From Aminobacter sp. J41 (GTDB lineage: Bacteria; Pseudomonadota; Alphaproteobacteria; Rhizobiales; Rhizobiaceae): a stretch of 64,000 bases of DNA. The stretch covers positions 1-64,000 of the forward strand of contig NZ_JAGL01000012.1 in NCBI RefSeq assembly GCF_000526635.1. Reading direction: 5' to 3'. The position numbers and the translations under genes are program-made. Below the pieces are notes generated by a model that was not told where the DNA came from, made no database searches, and saw nothing but the letters and a program-made list of their open reading frames with translations. Positions 25,587 to 35,774 of this stretch are shown here, piece by piece. Each line of letters starts with the position of its first letter. Position 1 is the stretch's first letter.

Positions 25587-26140
25587 GCGCTCTTGCCGCC
25601 GCCGCGCTTCAGGTGCTCATCGAGCCGCGGCATGATCTCCACGAAATTGCAGGGCATGTGCCGGTAGTCGAGCTGGGCCGAAAGGATGTGGTCCCAGGCA
25701 TCGCGGCAGGCGCCGGGCGACCCCGGCAGCACGAAGACGAAGGTGGCGTTGAGCACGCCGCCGGTCGCGCGCGACTGAATCGTCGAGGTGCCGATCTTCT
25801 CGTAGGAGACGCGGTGGAAGATGGCGGAAAAGCCATCCATTGTCTTCTCGAAGATCGGCTCCAGCGCTTCCGGCGTTACGTCGCGGCCGGTGAAGCCAGT
25901 GCCGCCGGTGGTGATGACGACGTCGATGGCGGAGTCCTTAGACCAGGCGACGACCTTTTCGCGGATCGCCTCGATGTCGTCGGTGACGATGTCGCGCGCA
26001 ACTAGCTTGTGACCGGCTTCCTCGATCCGGGCGGCAAGCGTGGCACCCGACTTGTCTTCCTCCAGTGAGCGGGTATCGGAGACGGTGAGGACGGCAATGC
26101 CGACGGGGATGAACGGACGGCTCTCGTCGATGCGTGCCAC
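25583..26140 (-). CDS. moaB: molybdenum cofactor biosynthesis protein MoaB
   Basis: The protein has 185 residues and the MoCF-binding fold: IAVLTVSDTRSLEEDKSG, ITTGGTGFTGRDVTPEAL and VLPGSPGACRDAWD, the motifs that bind molybdopterin and ATP. MoaB/MogA proteins adenylylate molybdopterin before metal insertion. The start is the GTG at 26140, with AGGAGG eight bases upstream; longer starts would run into ispE. The gap to the ispE stop is 11 bases. No other molybdenum gene is near. Confidence 0.93.
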   Translation of the reverse strand: MARIDESRPFIPVGIAVLTVSDTRSLEEDKSGATLAARIEEAGHKLVARDIVTDDIEAIREKVVAWSKDSAIDVVITTGGTGFTGRDVTPEALEPIFEKTMDGFSAIFHRVSYEKIGTSTIQSRATGGVLNATFVFVLPGSPGACRDAWDHILSAQLDYRHMPCNFVEIMPRLDEHLKRGGGKSA

Positions 26141-26151
26141 GGCCTGGCCTC

Positions 26152-27018
26152 CTAGATCGTGCGCGTTGCCCTGACGTACCATGCAGGATGAGCGGCCGCG
26201 AGCCTTGCGGCTGCTGCTTCCGCCTCCGCCTGGCTCGGGAACAGGCCGAAGCAAGTCGCGCCGGAGCCCGACATGCGGGCGAGCGCCGCGCCTGCATCGC
26301 GCAGCGCATCAAGCGTTTCGCCGACTTCCGGAGCAAGGCTGCGGGCTGGTGGTTCGAGATCGTTGCGGGTCCAGCCCGCCAGCCATTCTACGATTTCCTC
26401 AAAACTGGCGTCATCGGGCACGGGCGGAAGTGGCGGGTTGTCCTTGCGCTGAAGCGCGCGAAAAGCAGCGGGGGTGGAAATCGCTACGCCGGGGTTGACC
26501 AGCACCATGGCCAGCGAGGGGAGGCGTGCCGGCTCGATCTCCTCGCCGATGCCACGAGCCACCAGCGTATGCGCTCTGACGCACATCGGCACGTCGGCGC
26601 CGAGCTTCAGCCCAATCGCGTCGAGATCTTCCGAATCGGGCAAAATCCCCCACAAGCGGCACAGCGCCCGCAGTGTCGCTGCGGCATCGCTCGATCCGCC
26701 GCCGATGCCGGAGGCGACCGGCAGGTTCTTTTCGAGATGGATCGCGACGGGGGTAGGGGGGACGGCGATGGCCGTCAGCTCTCGCATGCGGTCGCGCGCC
26801 CGGATGACGAGGTTGTCTGGGCCGGTGTCCAGCCCTGCGCCGAATGGCGCACTGATGGTGAAGGTGTCGGTATCAGCTGGTTCCACCGTGATGCGGTCAC
26901 CCGCCTCGGTGAACACGACGAGCGAGTCGAGAAGGTGGTACCCGTCGGCGCGCTGGCCGGTGATGTGCAGCGCAAGGTTGACCTTGGCCGGGGCGTGTTC
27001 GGCAATCGCGTCGGCCAT
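26152..27018 (-). CDS. ispE: 4-diphosphocytidyl-2-C-methyl-D-erythritol kinase
   Basis: IspE phosphorylates CDP-methylerythritol in the non-mevalonate isoprenoid pathway. The 288 residues show the GHMP kinase pattern: APAKVNLALHITGQRADGYHLLDSL at the N-terminus, PVASGIGGGSSDAAATLRAL as the ATP-binding loop, and MSGSGATCFGLF near the C-terminus. dxs, the first enzyme of the same route, is at 55.7 kb and polyprenyl synthase at 29.4 kb, so this region supplies several isoprenoid steps without being one operon. Confidence 0.95.
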   Translation of the reverse strand: MADAIAEHAPAKVNLALHITGQRADGYHLLDSLVVFTEAGDRITVEPADTDTFTISAPFGAGLDTGPDNLVIRARDRMRELTAIAVPPTPVAIHLEKNLPVASGIGGGSSDAAATLRALCRLWGILPDSEDLDAIGLKLGADVPMCVRAHTLVARGIGEEIEPARLPSLAMVLVNPGVAISTPAAFRALQRKDNPPLPPVPDDASFEEIVEWLAGWTRNDLEPPARSLAPEVGETLDALRDAGAALARMSGSGATCFGLFPSQAEAEAAAARLAAAHPAWYVRATRTI

Positions 27019-27030
27019 GATGGGAATGCG

Positions 27031-27216
27031 TCAGTCCTTGCTCAGATGATAGTCGCCGGTGACTGGGTCCTTCACCAGCGTTCCGTGCGAGCCGGTGCGC
27101 ATTTCGGCCTCGGCGCGGCGAGCGCGGGCAGTGACACGCTCGGCCTCGCGCACGAATGCGCGGTAGCCGACATAAGCCACGATGCCGACGACGGCAAAGA
27201 ATACGAGCTGGGGCAT
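27031..27216 (-). CDS. small membrane protein, function unknown
   Basis: The protein has 61 residues, with one N-terminal membrane helix (LVFFAVVGIVAYVGYRAFV) followed by a basic helix and a KDPVTGDYHL end. AGGAAGG lies before the ATG at 27216, and it is 12 bases upstream of ispE, so it looks translated and co-transcribed. The end motif resembles short conserved proteins of Rhizobiales, but I cannot name a family. Confidence 0.7.
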   Translation of the reverse strand: MPQLVFFAVVGIVAYVGYRAFVREAERVTARARRAEAEMRTGSHGTLVKDPVTGDYHLSKD

Positions 27217-27292
27217 TGTCCGTGTCCTTCCTGCGATCGGTTGTCGTTGCCGTTGTCTGCGACCGGAAGTGTAGCGTGTTTCCTGCGGGCCT

Positions 27293-28180
27293 TCAAAGCC
27301 CGTAGCGGGACCACATCGCACGTTCCTCGGCTGCGTCAGCCAGTCCATGTGCCGCTGCGGCGGCGATTTCGGGAGCCTCGCTGCCAAATACGCCAAGCTT
27401 GCGGCCAAACAGGCTGCGCGCCGGAGAAATCAGTTGCAGCTTCGCCTTGTCGCCGTAGCGCTGCTTGATGAAGGAGCGCATGTCGCCGAGCCCGTCGATC
27501 AGGCCGAGCTCGAGGCCCTTCTTCGCCGTCCAGAACATGCCGGTGAAAAGGTCCGGGTGGTCGGCGAGCTTTGCGCCGCGCCGTTCCTTCACCATGTCGA
27601 TGAAGGTCTCGTGGATTTCGAGCTGCAGCTGCTTCAGCCGCTCGACGTCCTCTGGCTTTTCCGGCTGGAACGGGTCGAGGATCGCCTTGTTCTGACCAGC
27701 CGTGTGGACGCGGCGCTCGACGCCGATCTTCTTCAAGAGTTCCTGGAAGCCGAAGCCTGCGGAGACGACGCCAATTGAGCCGACGATGGAGGAGGGATCG
27801 GCGATGATCTCGTCACCGGCCAGCGCGATCATGTAGCCGCCGGAGGCCGCGACGTCCTCGACGAATACCAGCACGCGCTTGTTCTTCTCCTCGGCGAGGT
27901 CGCGGATGCGCTTGAAGATCAGCCGCGACTGCACCGGCGAGCCGCCTGGCGAGTTGAGCGAGATCGCCACCGCCGGAGCGTCCTTGATGGCAAACGCCTT
28001 CTCGATCAGCCCCGCAGTCGTTGCCAGTGAGAGAGTGGGCCGGAACTGGTTGCCGCCGGGCATGATTGGGCCCTGCAGGCGGATCACCGGGATGGTGGTT
28101 TCGCCCTTGCGCATGGAGGCGGGGAGGAAGCGGCTGAACAGTCGTTTCAAGTGGCGGGTCTCCAGTATGTCGCTTCGCAT
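27293..28180 (-). CDS. S49-family peptidase (SppA-like)
   Basis: The 295-residue serine peptidase belongs to the signal peptide peptidase group. SLNSPGGSP precedes EDVAASGGYMIALAGDEIIADPSSIVGSIGV, where the Ser of ASGG is the nucleophile, and the Lys in AGQNKAILDPF is the likely general base. No membrane segment is seen, unlike E. coli SppA, so it may act in the cytosol or at the membrane face. An in-frame TTG at 28150 has GGAG nine bases before it and gives MKRLFSRFLP; it may be the true start, since the ATG at 28180 has no ribosome site. Confidence 0.88.
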   Translation of the reverse strand: MRSDILETRHLKRLFSRFLPASMRKGETTIPVIRLQGPIMPGGNQFRPTLSLATTAGLIEKAFAIKDAPAVAISLNSPGGSPVQSRLIFKRIRDLAEEKNKRVLVFVEDVAASGGYMIALAGDEIIADPSSIVGSIGVVSAGFGFQELLKKIGVERRVHTAGQNKAILDPFQPEKPEDVERLKQLQLEIHETFIDMVKERRGAKLADHPDLFTGMFWTAKKGLELGLIDGLGDMRSFIKQRYGDKAKLQLISPARSLFGRKLGVFGSEAPEIAAAAAHGLADAAEERAMWSRYGL

Positions 28181-28261
28181 GTAGGTTGTTCACGTCGCCG
28201 CGCAATATCCCGCGCGCGATTCAGGCTGAAGTAGAATACCGAGATGTGGGGGAAGGACGGT

Positions 28262-29065
28262 TCAGTCGTCGAACAGCGATGCCCGGCCGTTGTTGACGTC
28301 GTCGGCGCGGGTGCTGAAGTGGTCGCCGGTTGCGTCGTGAATCACCAGCGGCGGCATCAGCGACAGGGGCGCACGCGAGGCGCGCACGGCACGAATCACG
28401 ATGCGGATCGCAGGCTCCGTTGCCCGCGGCAGGATCGGCACGATCTGCGCCGCGCCGAAGCGGCCGTCCATCGCGTCGAGAATTTCGGTGAGCGAGCGCG
28501 GGCGCGCAATCAGCGCGAGCCCGCCGCGCGGCTTGACGATGGCGGCGGCGGTGCGCAGCCAGCTTTCGAACAGGCCATCGACCATGACATGCGCGCCGCG
28601 GCGCAGCTCGTCGGGGGAGGGCCGGTCCGCCCGCTCGTTGAAGGGCGGGTTCATGATCGCGAAGTCAAAACTGGAATCGTCGAGTCCGGCCGCGATCCGC
28701 GCTTGGCCGGTGAGGGTGACGTCGGTGACGACGACTTCAGCGCGGCCGGCGATGTGGTCATTGTCGGGATGGGCGATAGTTTCGCGGGCGCAACCGGCCA
28801 GCTCTTCCTCGCGCTCGACCAGCACGACCCTGGCATTCGGACAACGCGAGGCAACGGCGAGGCCGGCCGCACCTGCACCTGCACCAAGGTCGACCAGCCG
28901 GCCGGAAAAGCCGGAGGGAACCGCCGCAGCCAGCATCATCGCATCCGTGCCTGCCCGATGGCCGCGCCGCGGCTGGATCAGGTAGAAGTCGCCGCGATGG
29001 AACGCGTCGATCGTCCGGCCGCTTCGCGCGGCCGGCTCATCTTGCGTGGCAGGCAGTCCGTTCAT
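28262..29065 (-). CDS. TrmN6-like SAM-dependent methyltransferase
   Basis: The protein has 267 residues. LVDLGAGAGAAGLAVASR binds SAM and FAIMNPPFNE is the NPPF motif of N6-adenine methyltransferases. Members called TrmN6/YfiC methylate A37 of tRNA-Val. It overlaps the preceding DUF2007 gene by four bases (ATGA). The target RNA is inferred from the family; DNA or rRNA adenines are alternatives. Confidence 0.85.
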   Translation of the reverse strand: MNGLPATQDEPAARSGRTIDAFHRGDFYLIQPRRGHRAGTDAMMLAAAVPSGFSGRLVDLGAGAGAAGLAVASRCPNARVVLVEREEELAGCARETIAHPDNDHIAGRAEVVVTDVTLTGQARIAAGLDDSSFDFAIMNPPFNERADRPSPDELRRGAHVMVDGLFESWLRTAAAIVKPRGGLALIARPRSLTEILDAMDGRFGAAQIVPILPRATEPAIRIVIRAVRASRAPLSLMPPLVIHDATGDHFSTRADDVNNGRASLFDD

Positions 29066-29286
29066 TCGCCTTTCAGCTCTTCTTCAATTCCGGCGTCCTT
29101 CAGCAGAAGGCGTGCCTCTTCGAGATCATCCTCGCTGACCATCACGCGACGCGGCAGGATGCCAAGCGAGCCTTCGATCACGCTCATATTCTGGTCGGCG
29201 ACGAAATAGGAGAGGCCAGAATCACGCAGCAATGCCTCGACGAAGGAGAGCATCACCGGGTCGTTGGTTCGCATCAGCTCGATCAT
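29062..29286 (-). CDS. DUF2007-family protein
   Basis: This small soluble protein of 74 residues begins MIELMRTNDPVMLSFVEALLRDSGLSYFVADQNMS and has RRVMVSEDDLEEARLLLKDAGI, the two halves of the DUF2007 (putative signal-transducing) fold. The ATG at 29286 follows GAGAGGG. It is coupled to the TrmN6-like gene by an ATGA overlap. Its function is unknown; PII-like ligand binding has been suggested for the family. Confidence 0.82.
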   Translation of the reverse strand: MIELMRTNDPVMLSFVEALLRDSGLSYFVADQNMSVIEGSLGILPRRVMVSEDDLEEARLLLKDAGIEEELKGE

Positions 29287-29438
29287 GACGATGACCCTCT
29301 CAGGTGGCGCAGTCAATGTAAACGGAAATTGGCCGCCGCTTACCCCGCGCCAATTCGCCCCTTGCCGCAAAATGCTTGCCTCCCTAGAGTCCCGCGACTA
29401 AATGGCGGCAGCGACGGCCGTTTGTACGGGAGACCCGA

Positions 29439-30458
29439 GTGGTGGGCGTAGTAGTGAACATTGATGACGGCAAGCGCGCGAGCGCCTCGATCGAGGGGCT
29501 GATTGCGCTGACCAAGGAAGACATGGGCCGCGTCAATGAGTTGATCCTGTCCAAGGCTGGCTCGGACGTCACCATGATCCCCGAGGTGGCCAACCACCTG
29601 ATCTCGTCAGGCGGCAAGCGCCTGCGGCCGATGCTGACGCTCGCTGCCGCGCAGATGTTCGGCTACGAGGGCGACGGCCACGTCAAGCTCGCGACCAGCG
29701 TCGAGTTCATGCACACGGCGACCCTGCTGCACGACGACGTCGTCGACGAAAGCGACATGCGCCGCGGCAAGCGCACCGCCCGCATGATCTGGGGCAACCA
29801 GGCGAGCGTGCTGGTCGGCGATTTCCTGCTCGGCCAGGCCTTCCGCATGATGGTCGATGTCGGCTCGCTCGATGCCCTCGACATCCTCTCGACCGCTGCC
29901 TCGGTCATCGCCGAGGGCGAGGTGCTGCAGCTCAGCGTCGCCAAGAACCTCGAGACCACCGAGGACGAATATCTCGCCGTCATCAAGGCCAAGACCGCCG
30001 CGCTGTTCTCGGCTGCGGCTGAGGTCGGCCCGGTCGTGGCCAATGCCACCAAGTCCGACCGCGCGGCGCTGCGCTCCTATGGCACCAATCTCGGCCTTGC
30101 CTTCCAGCTCATCGATGACGCACTCGACTATGCGGGCGACAGCTCGAGCCTCGGCAAGAATGTTGGCGACGACTTCCGCGAAGGCAAGGTGACGCTGCCG
30201 GTGATCCTGTCGTTCCGCCGCGGCTCGGCCGAGGAGCGCGAGTTCTGGAAGAGCGCGATCGAGAACGCGCAGACCGACGACGAGCAGCTTGAGAAGGCGC
30301 TCAAGCTGATGAAGAAGCACAACTCCATCGCCGACACGATCGGCCGGGCCCGCCACTTCGGCGGTATCGCCCGCGACGCGCTCGCCCCGCTGAAGGACAC
30401 GCCGCAGAAGAAGGCGCTGCTCGACGTCATCGACTTCTGCATCAGCCGCGTCAATTGA
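29439..30458 (+). CDS. polyprenyl diphosphate synthase
   Basis: The all-helical prenyl synthase has 339 residues with the first aspartate-rich motif in HDDVVDESDMRRG and the second in LIDDALDYAG, plus GGKRLRP at the IPP site. It builds the long chain (probably octa- or decaprenyl diphosphate) for ubiquinone; the chain length cannot be read from motifs. The start is the GTG at 29439. ubiA, which attaches such a chain to 4-hydroxybenzoate, is at 40.4 kb. Confidence 0.93.
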   Translation: MVGVVVNIDDGKRASASIEGLIALTKEDMGRVNELILSKAGSDVTMIPEVANHLISSGGKRLRPMLTLAAAQMFGYEGDGHVKLATSVEFMHTATLLHDDVVDESDMRRGKRTARMIWGNQASVLVGDFLLGQAFRMMVDVGSLDALDILSTAASVIAEGEVLQLSVAKNLETTEDEYLAVIKAKTAALFSAAAEVGPVVANATKSDRAALRSYGTNLGLAFQLIDDALDYAGDSSSLGKNVGDDFREGKVTLPVILSFRRGSAEEREFWKSAIENAQTDDEQLEKALKLMKKHNSIADTIGRARHFGGIARDALAPLKDTPQKKALLDVIDFCISRVN

Positions 30459-30585
30459 CAGCCGCAGCTCCTAGCCTGATCGTGAACGGACGCGGATTGA
30501 ACCTCGTCCGCAAAAAGGACATGCTTGCCTGTCAGTGGGTGCTTCGGCGGCGCTCTGATCGCACAAGCTATCGGGAAGGAATGCA

Positions 30586-32571
30586 ATGCGGCTCAAGACT
30601 GGAAGCCTGATCGCAGCGGCTGGCATGGCCGTGAGCCTCACGCTGGGCGCGCTGCCTGCGTGGGCGGCCCAGGACGAGACGGTCAAGGTCAACACGCTCA
30701 CCGGCGCGTATCTCGCCGCCCGCATTGCCGAGAGCGACAACGACCTCGACGCCGCGATCGCCTACTACAAACGCGCGCACGCCTTCGATCCCGACGACCA
30801 GACGATCCAGCAGAGCCTGCTGCTCGGCTACATCTCGCAGGGCAATTTCAACGAGGCGCTGCGCTTTGCGCAGATGCTGAAGGAAACGCCCGAGGTCGAG
30901 CGATTCTCGCGCCTTGCGCTGGCCATCGACGCCATCCGCAAGGACAAGTTCGGTGAGGTCGAGAACTGGCTGAAGCTTTCGCTCGCCTCCGACCTCGACC
31001 GCCTGATCACCGGGCTCATCACCGGCTGGGCAAAGCTTGGTGCTGGCAATGGCCAGGAGGCGCTTGCCCACGTCAAGGGCATGGCCGGTCCCGACTGGTA
31101 CGACCTCTTCGTCGGCTATCACCGCGCACTCATCGCCGAGCAGGCGGGTGATGTCGAAACTGCCCGCAACACCTTCCAGCAGGTCGTGGCGGATGCCGAA
31201 GCTGGCAGCGCCGCACCTGAAGCGTATCTCCGTGCCATCGAGGCGCAGGCAGGGTTCTTGGCCCGCCAGGGCGACAAGGAAGCTGCGTTGGCCGCACTTG
31301 CCGTCGCCGATGGCTTTGCGCCGGGCCGGGTCACCATCGACGCGCTGCGCGCCAAGATCGAAGCGGGCGAGAAGCCTGAGATGATGGTTCCCGACGTTCG
31401 TTCGGGTGCCGCCGAGGTGCTGCTGAACCTTGCCACCGCGCTCAACCGCAGCGGCGGCGAATCCTTCGTGCGGCTCTACCTGCAATATGCGGCGGCGCTG
31501 CGCCCCGACAGCGACGCGATCCAGATCCAGCTTGCCGGCATCGCCGAGCAGCAGAGCGACGCCGAGACGGCGATCGCGCACTATAAGAAGATCCCGGCCA
31601 GGTCGCCGATGAAGGCGATCGCCGAGCTGCAGCTCGGCCTCAACCTTGCCGATCTCGAACGCTTCGAGGAAGCCGAGAAGCATCTGAAGCAGTCACTCGT
31701 CCGCAATCCCGATGAGCTGCGCGCCTATCTCGCACTCGGCGGTGTCTATGCGCGGCAGGAAAAGTACCGCGAAGCAGCCGGCCTCTATGACCAGGCGGTC
31801 GAGCGCATCGAAAAGCCCACCCGCGCCGACTGGAACATCTTCTACCAGCGCGGCATCGCCTATGAGCGGCTGAAGGAGTGGGACAAGGCGGAGCCCAATT
31901 TCAAGAAGGCGCTCGAACTCTACCCGGACCAGCCGCAGGTGCTGAACTACCTCGGCTATTCTTGGGTCGACATGAACATGAACCTCGCGGAAGGGCTGAA
32001 GCTGATCCAGCGCGCGGTCGACCTGCGCCCGAGCGACGGCTACATCGTCGATTCGCTCGGCTGGGCCTATTACCGCCTTGGCCGCTACGAGGATGCCGTG
32101 CGCGAACTCGAGCGCGCTGTCGGCCTGATGCCCAACGACCCGGTGCTCAACGATCACCTCGGCGACGCCTACTGGCAGGTGGGCCGCAAGCGCGAGGCGA
32201 CCTTCCAGTGGCGTCATGCGCTGACGATGGAGCCGGACGAGAAGGTCAAGGCCGACGCCGAGCGCAAGCTGCGCGAGGGCCTGCAGATTTCGAATGAAAC
32301 GTCCGACCAGAACGTGATGGTTGCCGAAGGTCCGGGCGGCGAGGTCAAGCAACTGGCCGAGGCTGCTGCACCCGCTGCGCAGCAACCGAAGGCTCCTGCT
32401 GAGGCTTTCCATACGGTGCAGCCGGGCCAGAGCCTCTGGGACATCGCGGTGCAGCGTCTCGGCAATGGCGAGCGCTTCCGCGAGATCATCGAGCTCAACC
32501 CGCAGCTCAACGGCAACCCGAACCACATCTTCCCGGGACAACGGTTGACGCTGCCGGACGCGACACGCTGA
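30586..32571 (+). CDS. exported TPR-repeat protein with C-terminal LysM domain
   Basis: The protein has 661 residues. A signal peptide (GMAVSLTLGALPAWAAQ) leads to about 12 tetratricopeptide repeats covering residues 35-560, then an alanine/proline linker (about 575-605) and a LysM domain, HTVQPGQSLWDIAVQRLGNG to PGQRLTLP. The repeats suggest protein binding in the periplasm or at the outer membrane, and LysM suggests attachment to peptidoglycan. The partner is unknown. The LysM tail is unusual for TPR proteins next to polyprenyl synthase, as far as I know. Confidence 0.85.
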   Translation: MRLKTGSLIAAAGMAVSLTLGALPAWAAQDETVKVNTLTGAYLAARIAESDNDLDAAIAYYKRAHAFDPDDQTIQQSLLLGYISQGNFNEALRFAQMLKETPEVERFSRLALAIDAIRKDKFGEVENWLKLSLASDLDRLITGLITGWAKLGAGNGQEALAHVKGMAGPDWYDLFVGYHRALIAEQAGDVETARNTFQQVVADAEAGSAAPEAYLRAIEAQAGFLARQGDKEAALAALAVADGFAPGRVTIDALRAKIEAGEKPEMMVPDVRSGAAEVLLNLATALNRSGGESFVRLYLQYAAALRPDSDAIQIQLAGIAEQQSDAETAIAHYKKIPARSPMKAIAELQLGLNLADLERFEEAEKHLKQSLVRNPDELRAYLALGGVYARQEKYREAAGLYDQAVERIEKPTRADWNIFYQRGIAYERLKEWDKAEPNFKKALELYPDQPQVLNYLGYSWVDMNMNLAEGLKLIQRAVDLRPSDGYIVDSLGWAYYRLGRYEDAVRELERAVGLMPNDPVLNDHLGDAYWQVGRKREATFQWRHALTMEPDEKVKADAERKLREGLQISNETSDQNVMVAEGPGGEVKQLAEAAAPAAQQPKAPAEAFHTVQPGQSLWDIAVQRLGNGERFREIIELNPQLNGNPNHIFPGQRLTLPDATR

Positions 32572-32650
32572 CCGCAGGGCGCTTCTTGACGCTACCTTGC
32601 AGCCGCTCTAGGACGGGCCACCGTCCCGCTCACGGCCGCGAGGAAGTTCA

Positions 32651-33604
32651 GTGAACGCCCAATTGCCCGACCACATGCACCCCAGCCGCTCCTTTCAGGG
32701 GCTGATCCTGACGCTGCACAACTACTGGGCCGACTACGGCTGCGTGGTTCTCCAGCCCTACGACATGGAGGTCGGCGCGGGTACGTTCCACCCGGCGACG
32801 ACCCTGCGTGCGCTCGGCCCCAAGCCCTGGAACGCTGCCTACGTGCAGCCGTCCCGCCGCCCGAAGGACGGCCGCTACGGCGAGAACCCGAACCGCCTGC
32901 AGCACTACTACCAGTACCAGGTCATCCTGAAGCCGAACCCGTCGAACCTGCAGGAGCTCTATCTCGGCTCCCTGAAGGCGATCGGCATCGACCCGCTGAT
33001 GCACGACATCCGCTTCGTCGAGGACGACTGGGAAAGCCCGACGCTGGGCGCCTGGGGTCTCGGCTGGGAATGCTGGTGCGACGGCATGGAAGTGTCGCAG
33101 TTCACTTACTTCCAGCAGGTCTGCGGCATCGAGTGCGCGCCGGTTGCGGGCGAACTGACCTACGGCCTCGAGCGCCTTGCCATGTATGTTCAGGGCGTCG
33201 ACAACGTCTACGACCTCAACTTCAACGGCCGCGAAGGCGCCGAGAAGGTCACCTACGGCGATGTCTTCCTGCAGGCCGAGCAGGAATATTCGCGTCACAA
33301 TTTCGAGCACGCCAACACCGAGACGCTGTTCCGGCACTTCATCGATGCCGAGAACGAGTGCAAGGCGCTGCTCGCCGCCGGCGCCGAGCGTCCGGGTGGC
33401 AAGCCGCACCAGATGGTGTTTCCCGCCTACGACCAGTGCATCAAGGCCTCGCACGCCTTCAACCTGCTCGATGCGCGCGGCGTGATCTCCGTCACCGAGC
33501 GCCAGAGCTACATCCTGCGCGTGCGCAATCTCGCCAAGGCCTGTGGCGAAGCATTCCTTGAGACCGAGGCCGGCGGCTTCGAACCGACCACAGAGGCTGC
33601 GTAA
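32651..33604 (+). CDS. glyQ: glycyl-tRNA synthetase alpha subunit
   Basis: GlyQ is the catalytic subunit of the (alpha-beta)2 type glycyl-tRNA synthetase. The 317 residues contain [37 protein letters not shown], the class II motif 2-like region, and [22 protein letters not shown] (motif 3). The start is GTG at 32651 after AGGAAG. It is followed after one base by glyS. Confidence 0.97.
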   Translation: MNAQLPDHMHPSRSFQGLILTLHNYWADYGCVVLQPYDMEVGAGTFHPATTLRALGPKPWNAAYVQPSRRPKDGRYGENPNRLQHYYQYQVILKPNPSNLQELYLGSLKAIGIDPLMHDIRFVEDDWESPTLGAWGLGWECWCDGMEVSQFTYFQQVCGIECAPVAGELTYGLERLAMYVQGVDNVYDLNFNGREGAEKVTYGDVFLQAEQEYSRHNFEHANTETLFRHFIDAENECKALLAAGAERPGGKPHQMVFPAYDQCIKASHAFNLLDARGVISVTERQSYILRVRNLAKACGEAFLETEAGGFEPTTEAA

Positions 33605-33605
33605 G

Positions 33606-35726
33606 ATGCCTGATCTTCTGCTTGAACTTCGCTCTGAGGAAATCCCGGCACGCATGCAGCGCAAGGCTGCCGCCGACCTGAAGAAACTGGTCACCGACGG
33701 TCTCGTGAACGCCGGCCTCACCTACGAGGCCGCCACCGAGTACTGGACGCCGCGCCGCCTGACCCTCGACATCCGTGGCCTCACCGCGCGTTCCAAGGAC
33801 GTGCACGACGAGATCAAGGGTCCGTCGACCTCCGCGCCGGAACAGGCCATTCAGGGCTTCCTGCGCAAGGCGGGCCTGTCGTCCCTCTCCGAGGCGCATG
33901 TCCATTCCGACCCGAAGAAGGGCGACTTCTACGTTGCCCACATCGTCAAGCCGGGTCGCGCGGCCGAAGAGATCATCGCCGAGCTGGTCCCGAGCGTGAT
34001 CCGCAACTTCCCGTGGCCGAAGTCGATGCGCTGGGGCGCTGCGTCCGCAAAGCCCGGCAGCCTGCGCTGGGTGCGTCCGCTGCAGTCGATCGTCTGCACC
34101 TTCGGCCCGGAAAATTCCGAGCCGGTGGTGGTCGACTTCGAAGTCGATGGCATCCGCTCGGGCAACGTCACCTACGGCCACCGCTTCCACGCGCCGGACG
34201 CGATCACGGTCCGCCGCTTCGACGACTATGTCAGCAAACTGGAAGCCGCCAAGGTCGTGCTCGACGCCGAGCGCCGCAAGCGCATCATCCTTGATGACGC
34301 CAAGAACCTCGCCTTCGCGGCAGGCCTTGAGCTGGTCGAGGACGAGGGCCTGCTCGAGGAAGTCTCGGGCCTCGTCGAGTGGCCGGTCGTCTTGATGGGC
34401 GAGTTCGAGGAAGCCTTCCTTGAGATCCCGGCAGAGGTCATCCGCCTCACCATCCGCGCCAACCAGAAGTGCTTTGTTACCCGCCCGCAGGGCGCGAGCG
34501 AGGGCCTGTCCAACCGTTTCATCCTGATCTCGAACATTCTGGCCAAGGACGGCGGCAAGGAAATCGCCTACGGCAATGGCAAGGTGGTGCGCGCGCGTCT
34601 GTCCGATGCGGTCCACTTCTGGAACACCGATCAGGCCGGCCTGCCGGACCTCAACCAGCTGGCCGAGCCAGCCGCGAAGTTCGGCCTTGACCTCAAGAAG
34701 CCGCTCGACCAGCGCATGGCGCGCCTCGACAAGCTGAACGTGACCTTCCACGCCAAGCTCGGCACGCAGGGCGAGCGCGTCGCGCGCATCGCGAAGCTGG
34801 CTGAAGAGCTCGCGGAAGTTACCGGTGCCGACAAGGCGTTGGTGCGCCGCGCCGCCGTGCTCGCCAAGGCCGACCTGCAGACCGAGGTCGTCGGCGAGTT
34901 CCCCGAGCTTCAGGGCGCGATGGGCCGCAAATATGCGCTGCTGCAGGGCGAGCATCCGTCCGTCGCCGCCGCGCTCGAAGAGCACTACCGCCCGCAGGGC
35001 CCGTCCGACGTCGTGCCGACCGATCCGGTCTCGATCACCGTTGCGCTCGCCGACAAGCTCGACACGCTGACGGGCTTCTGGGCGATCGACGAGAAGCCGA
35101 CGGGTTCCAAGGACCCGTACGCGCTTCGTCGTGCGGCTCTGGGCGTCATCCGCATCATCATCGAGAATGGCGTGAGGCTGCCGCTGCTCAGCGTCACCAA
35201 TGGCGACGCTGACCTGCTGTCGTTCTTCCACGACCGCCTGAAGGTCTATCTGCGCGACAAGGGCGCGCGGCATGACCTGATCGACGCGGTGATCTCGCCG
35301 GAAGCCGACGACCTGCTGCTGATCGTCAGCCGCGTCGCCGCACTCGGCATCTTCCTCGACTCCGAGGACGGCAAGAATCTGCTCGCCGGCACCAAGCGCG
35401 CCGCGAACATCCTGGCCGCCGAGGAGAAGAAGGGCACCGTCGTCAACTCGGACGTCGATCCGGTGGCGTTCCGCAACGACGCGGAGCGCGCGCTGTTCAC
35501 CGCGATCAACCATGCCGAGAGCGAGGCCGCCAAGGCCGTCGCGCTGCAGGATTTCGCCGGTGCCATGCAGGCGCTGTCGGTGCTGCGCGCGCCGGTGGAC
35601 ACCTTCTTCGAGGCGGTGCTGGTCAACGACGAGAACCCGGTCGTCCGCGCCAACCGCTTGGCGCTTCTCGCCCGCATCCGCAACGCCACCGGCCAGGTCG
35701 CGGACTTCTCGAAGATCGCCGGATAA
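33606..35726 (+). CDS. glyS: glycyl-tRNA synthetase beta subunit
   Basis: The 706-residue GlyS binds tRNA-Gly and carries the HD-like and anticodon domains. [17 protein letters not shown] is the conserved N-terminus and supports the ATG at 33606, with one base between the glyQ stop and this start. The C-terminus ends [21 protein letters not shown] decayed second copy of 45 bases from this 3' end (35656-35700) is found at 36003-36047. Confidence 0.97.
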   Translation: MPDLLLELRSEEIPARMQRKAAADLKKLVTDGLVNAGLTYEAATEYWTPRRLTLDIRGLTARSKDVHDEIKGPSTSAPEQAIQGFLRKAGLSSLSEAHVHSDPKKGDFYVAHIVKPGRAAEEIIAELVPSVIRNFPWPKSMRWGAASAKPGSLRWVRPLQSIVCTFGPENSEPVVVDFEVDGIRSGNVTYGHRFHAPDAITVRRFDDYVSKLEAAKVVLDAERRKRIILDDAKNLAFAAGLELVEDEGLLEEVSGLVEWPVVLMGEFEEAFLEIPAEVIRLTIRANQKCFVTRPQGASEGLSNRFILISNILAKDGGKEIAYGNGKVVRARLSDAVHFWNTDQAGLPDLNQLAEPAAKFGLDLKKPLDQRMARLDKLNVTFHAKLGTQGERVARIAKLAEELAEVTGADKALVRRAAVLAKADLQTEVVGEFPELQGAMGRKYALLQGEHPSVAAALEEHYRPQGPSDVVPTDPVSITVALADKLDTLTGFWAIDEKPTGSKDPYALRRAALGVIRIIIENGVRLPLLSVTNGDADLLSFFHDRLKVYLRDKGARHDLIDAVISPEADDLLLIVSRVAALGIFLDSEDGKNLLAGTKRAANILAAEEKKGTVVNSDVDPVAFRNDAERALFTAINHAESEAAKAVALQDFAGAMQALSVLRAPVDTFFEAVLVNDENPVVRANRLALLARIRNATGQVADFSKIAG

Positions 35727-35774
35727 GGCAGAGGGGGCCTGCTGCTGGCGAACGAGCTGGCGGCAGCGTCGGTG

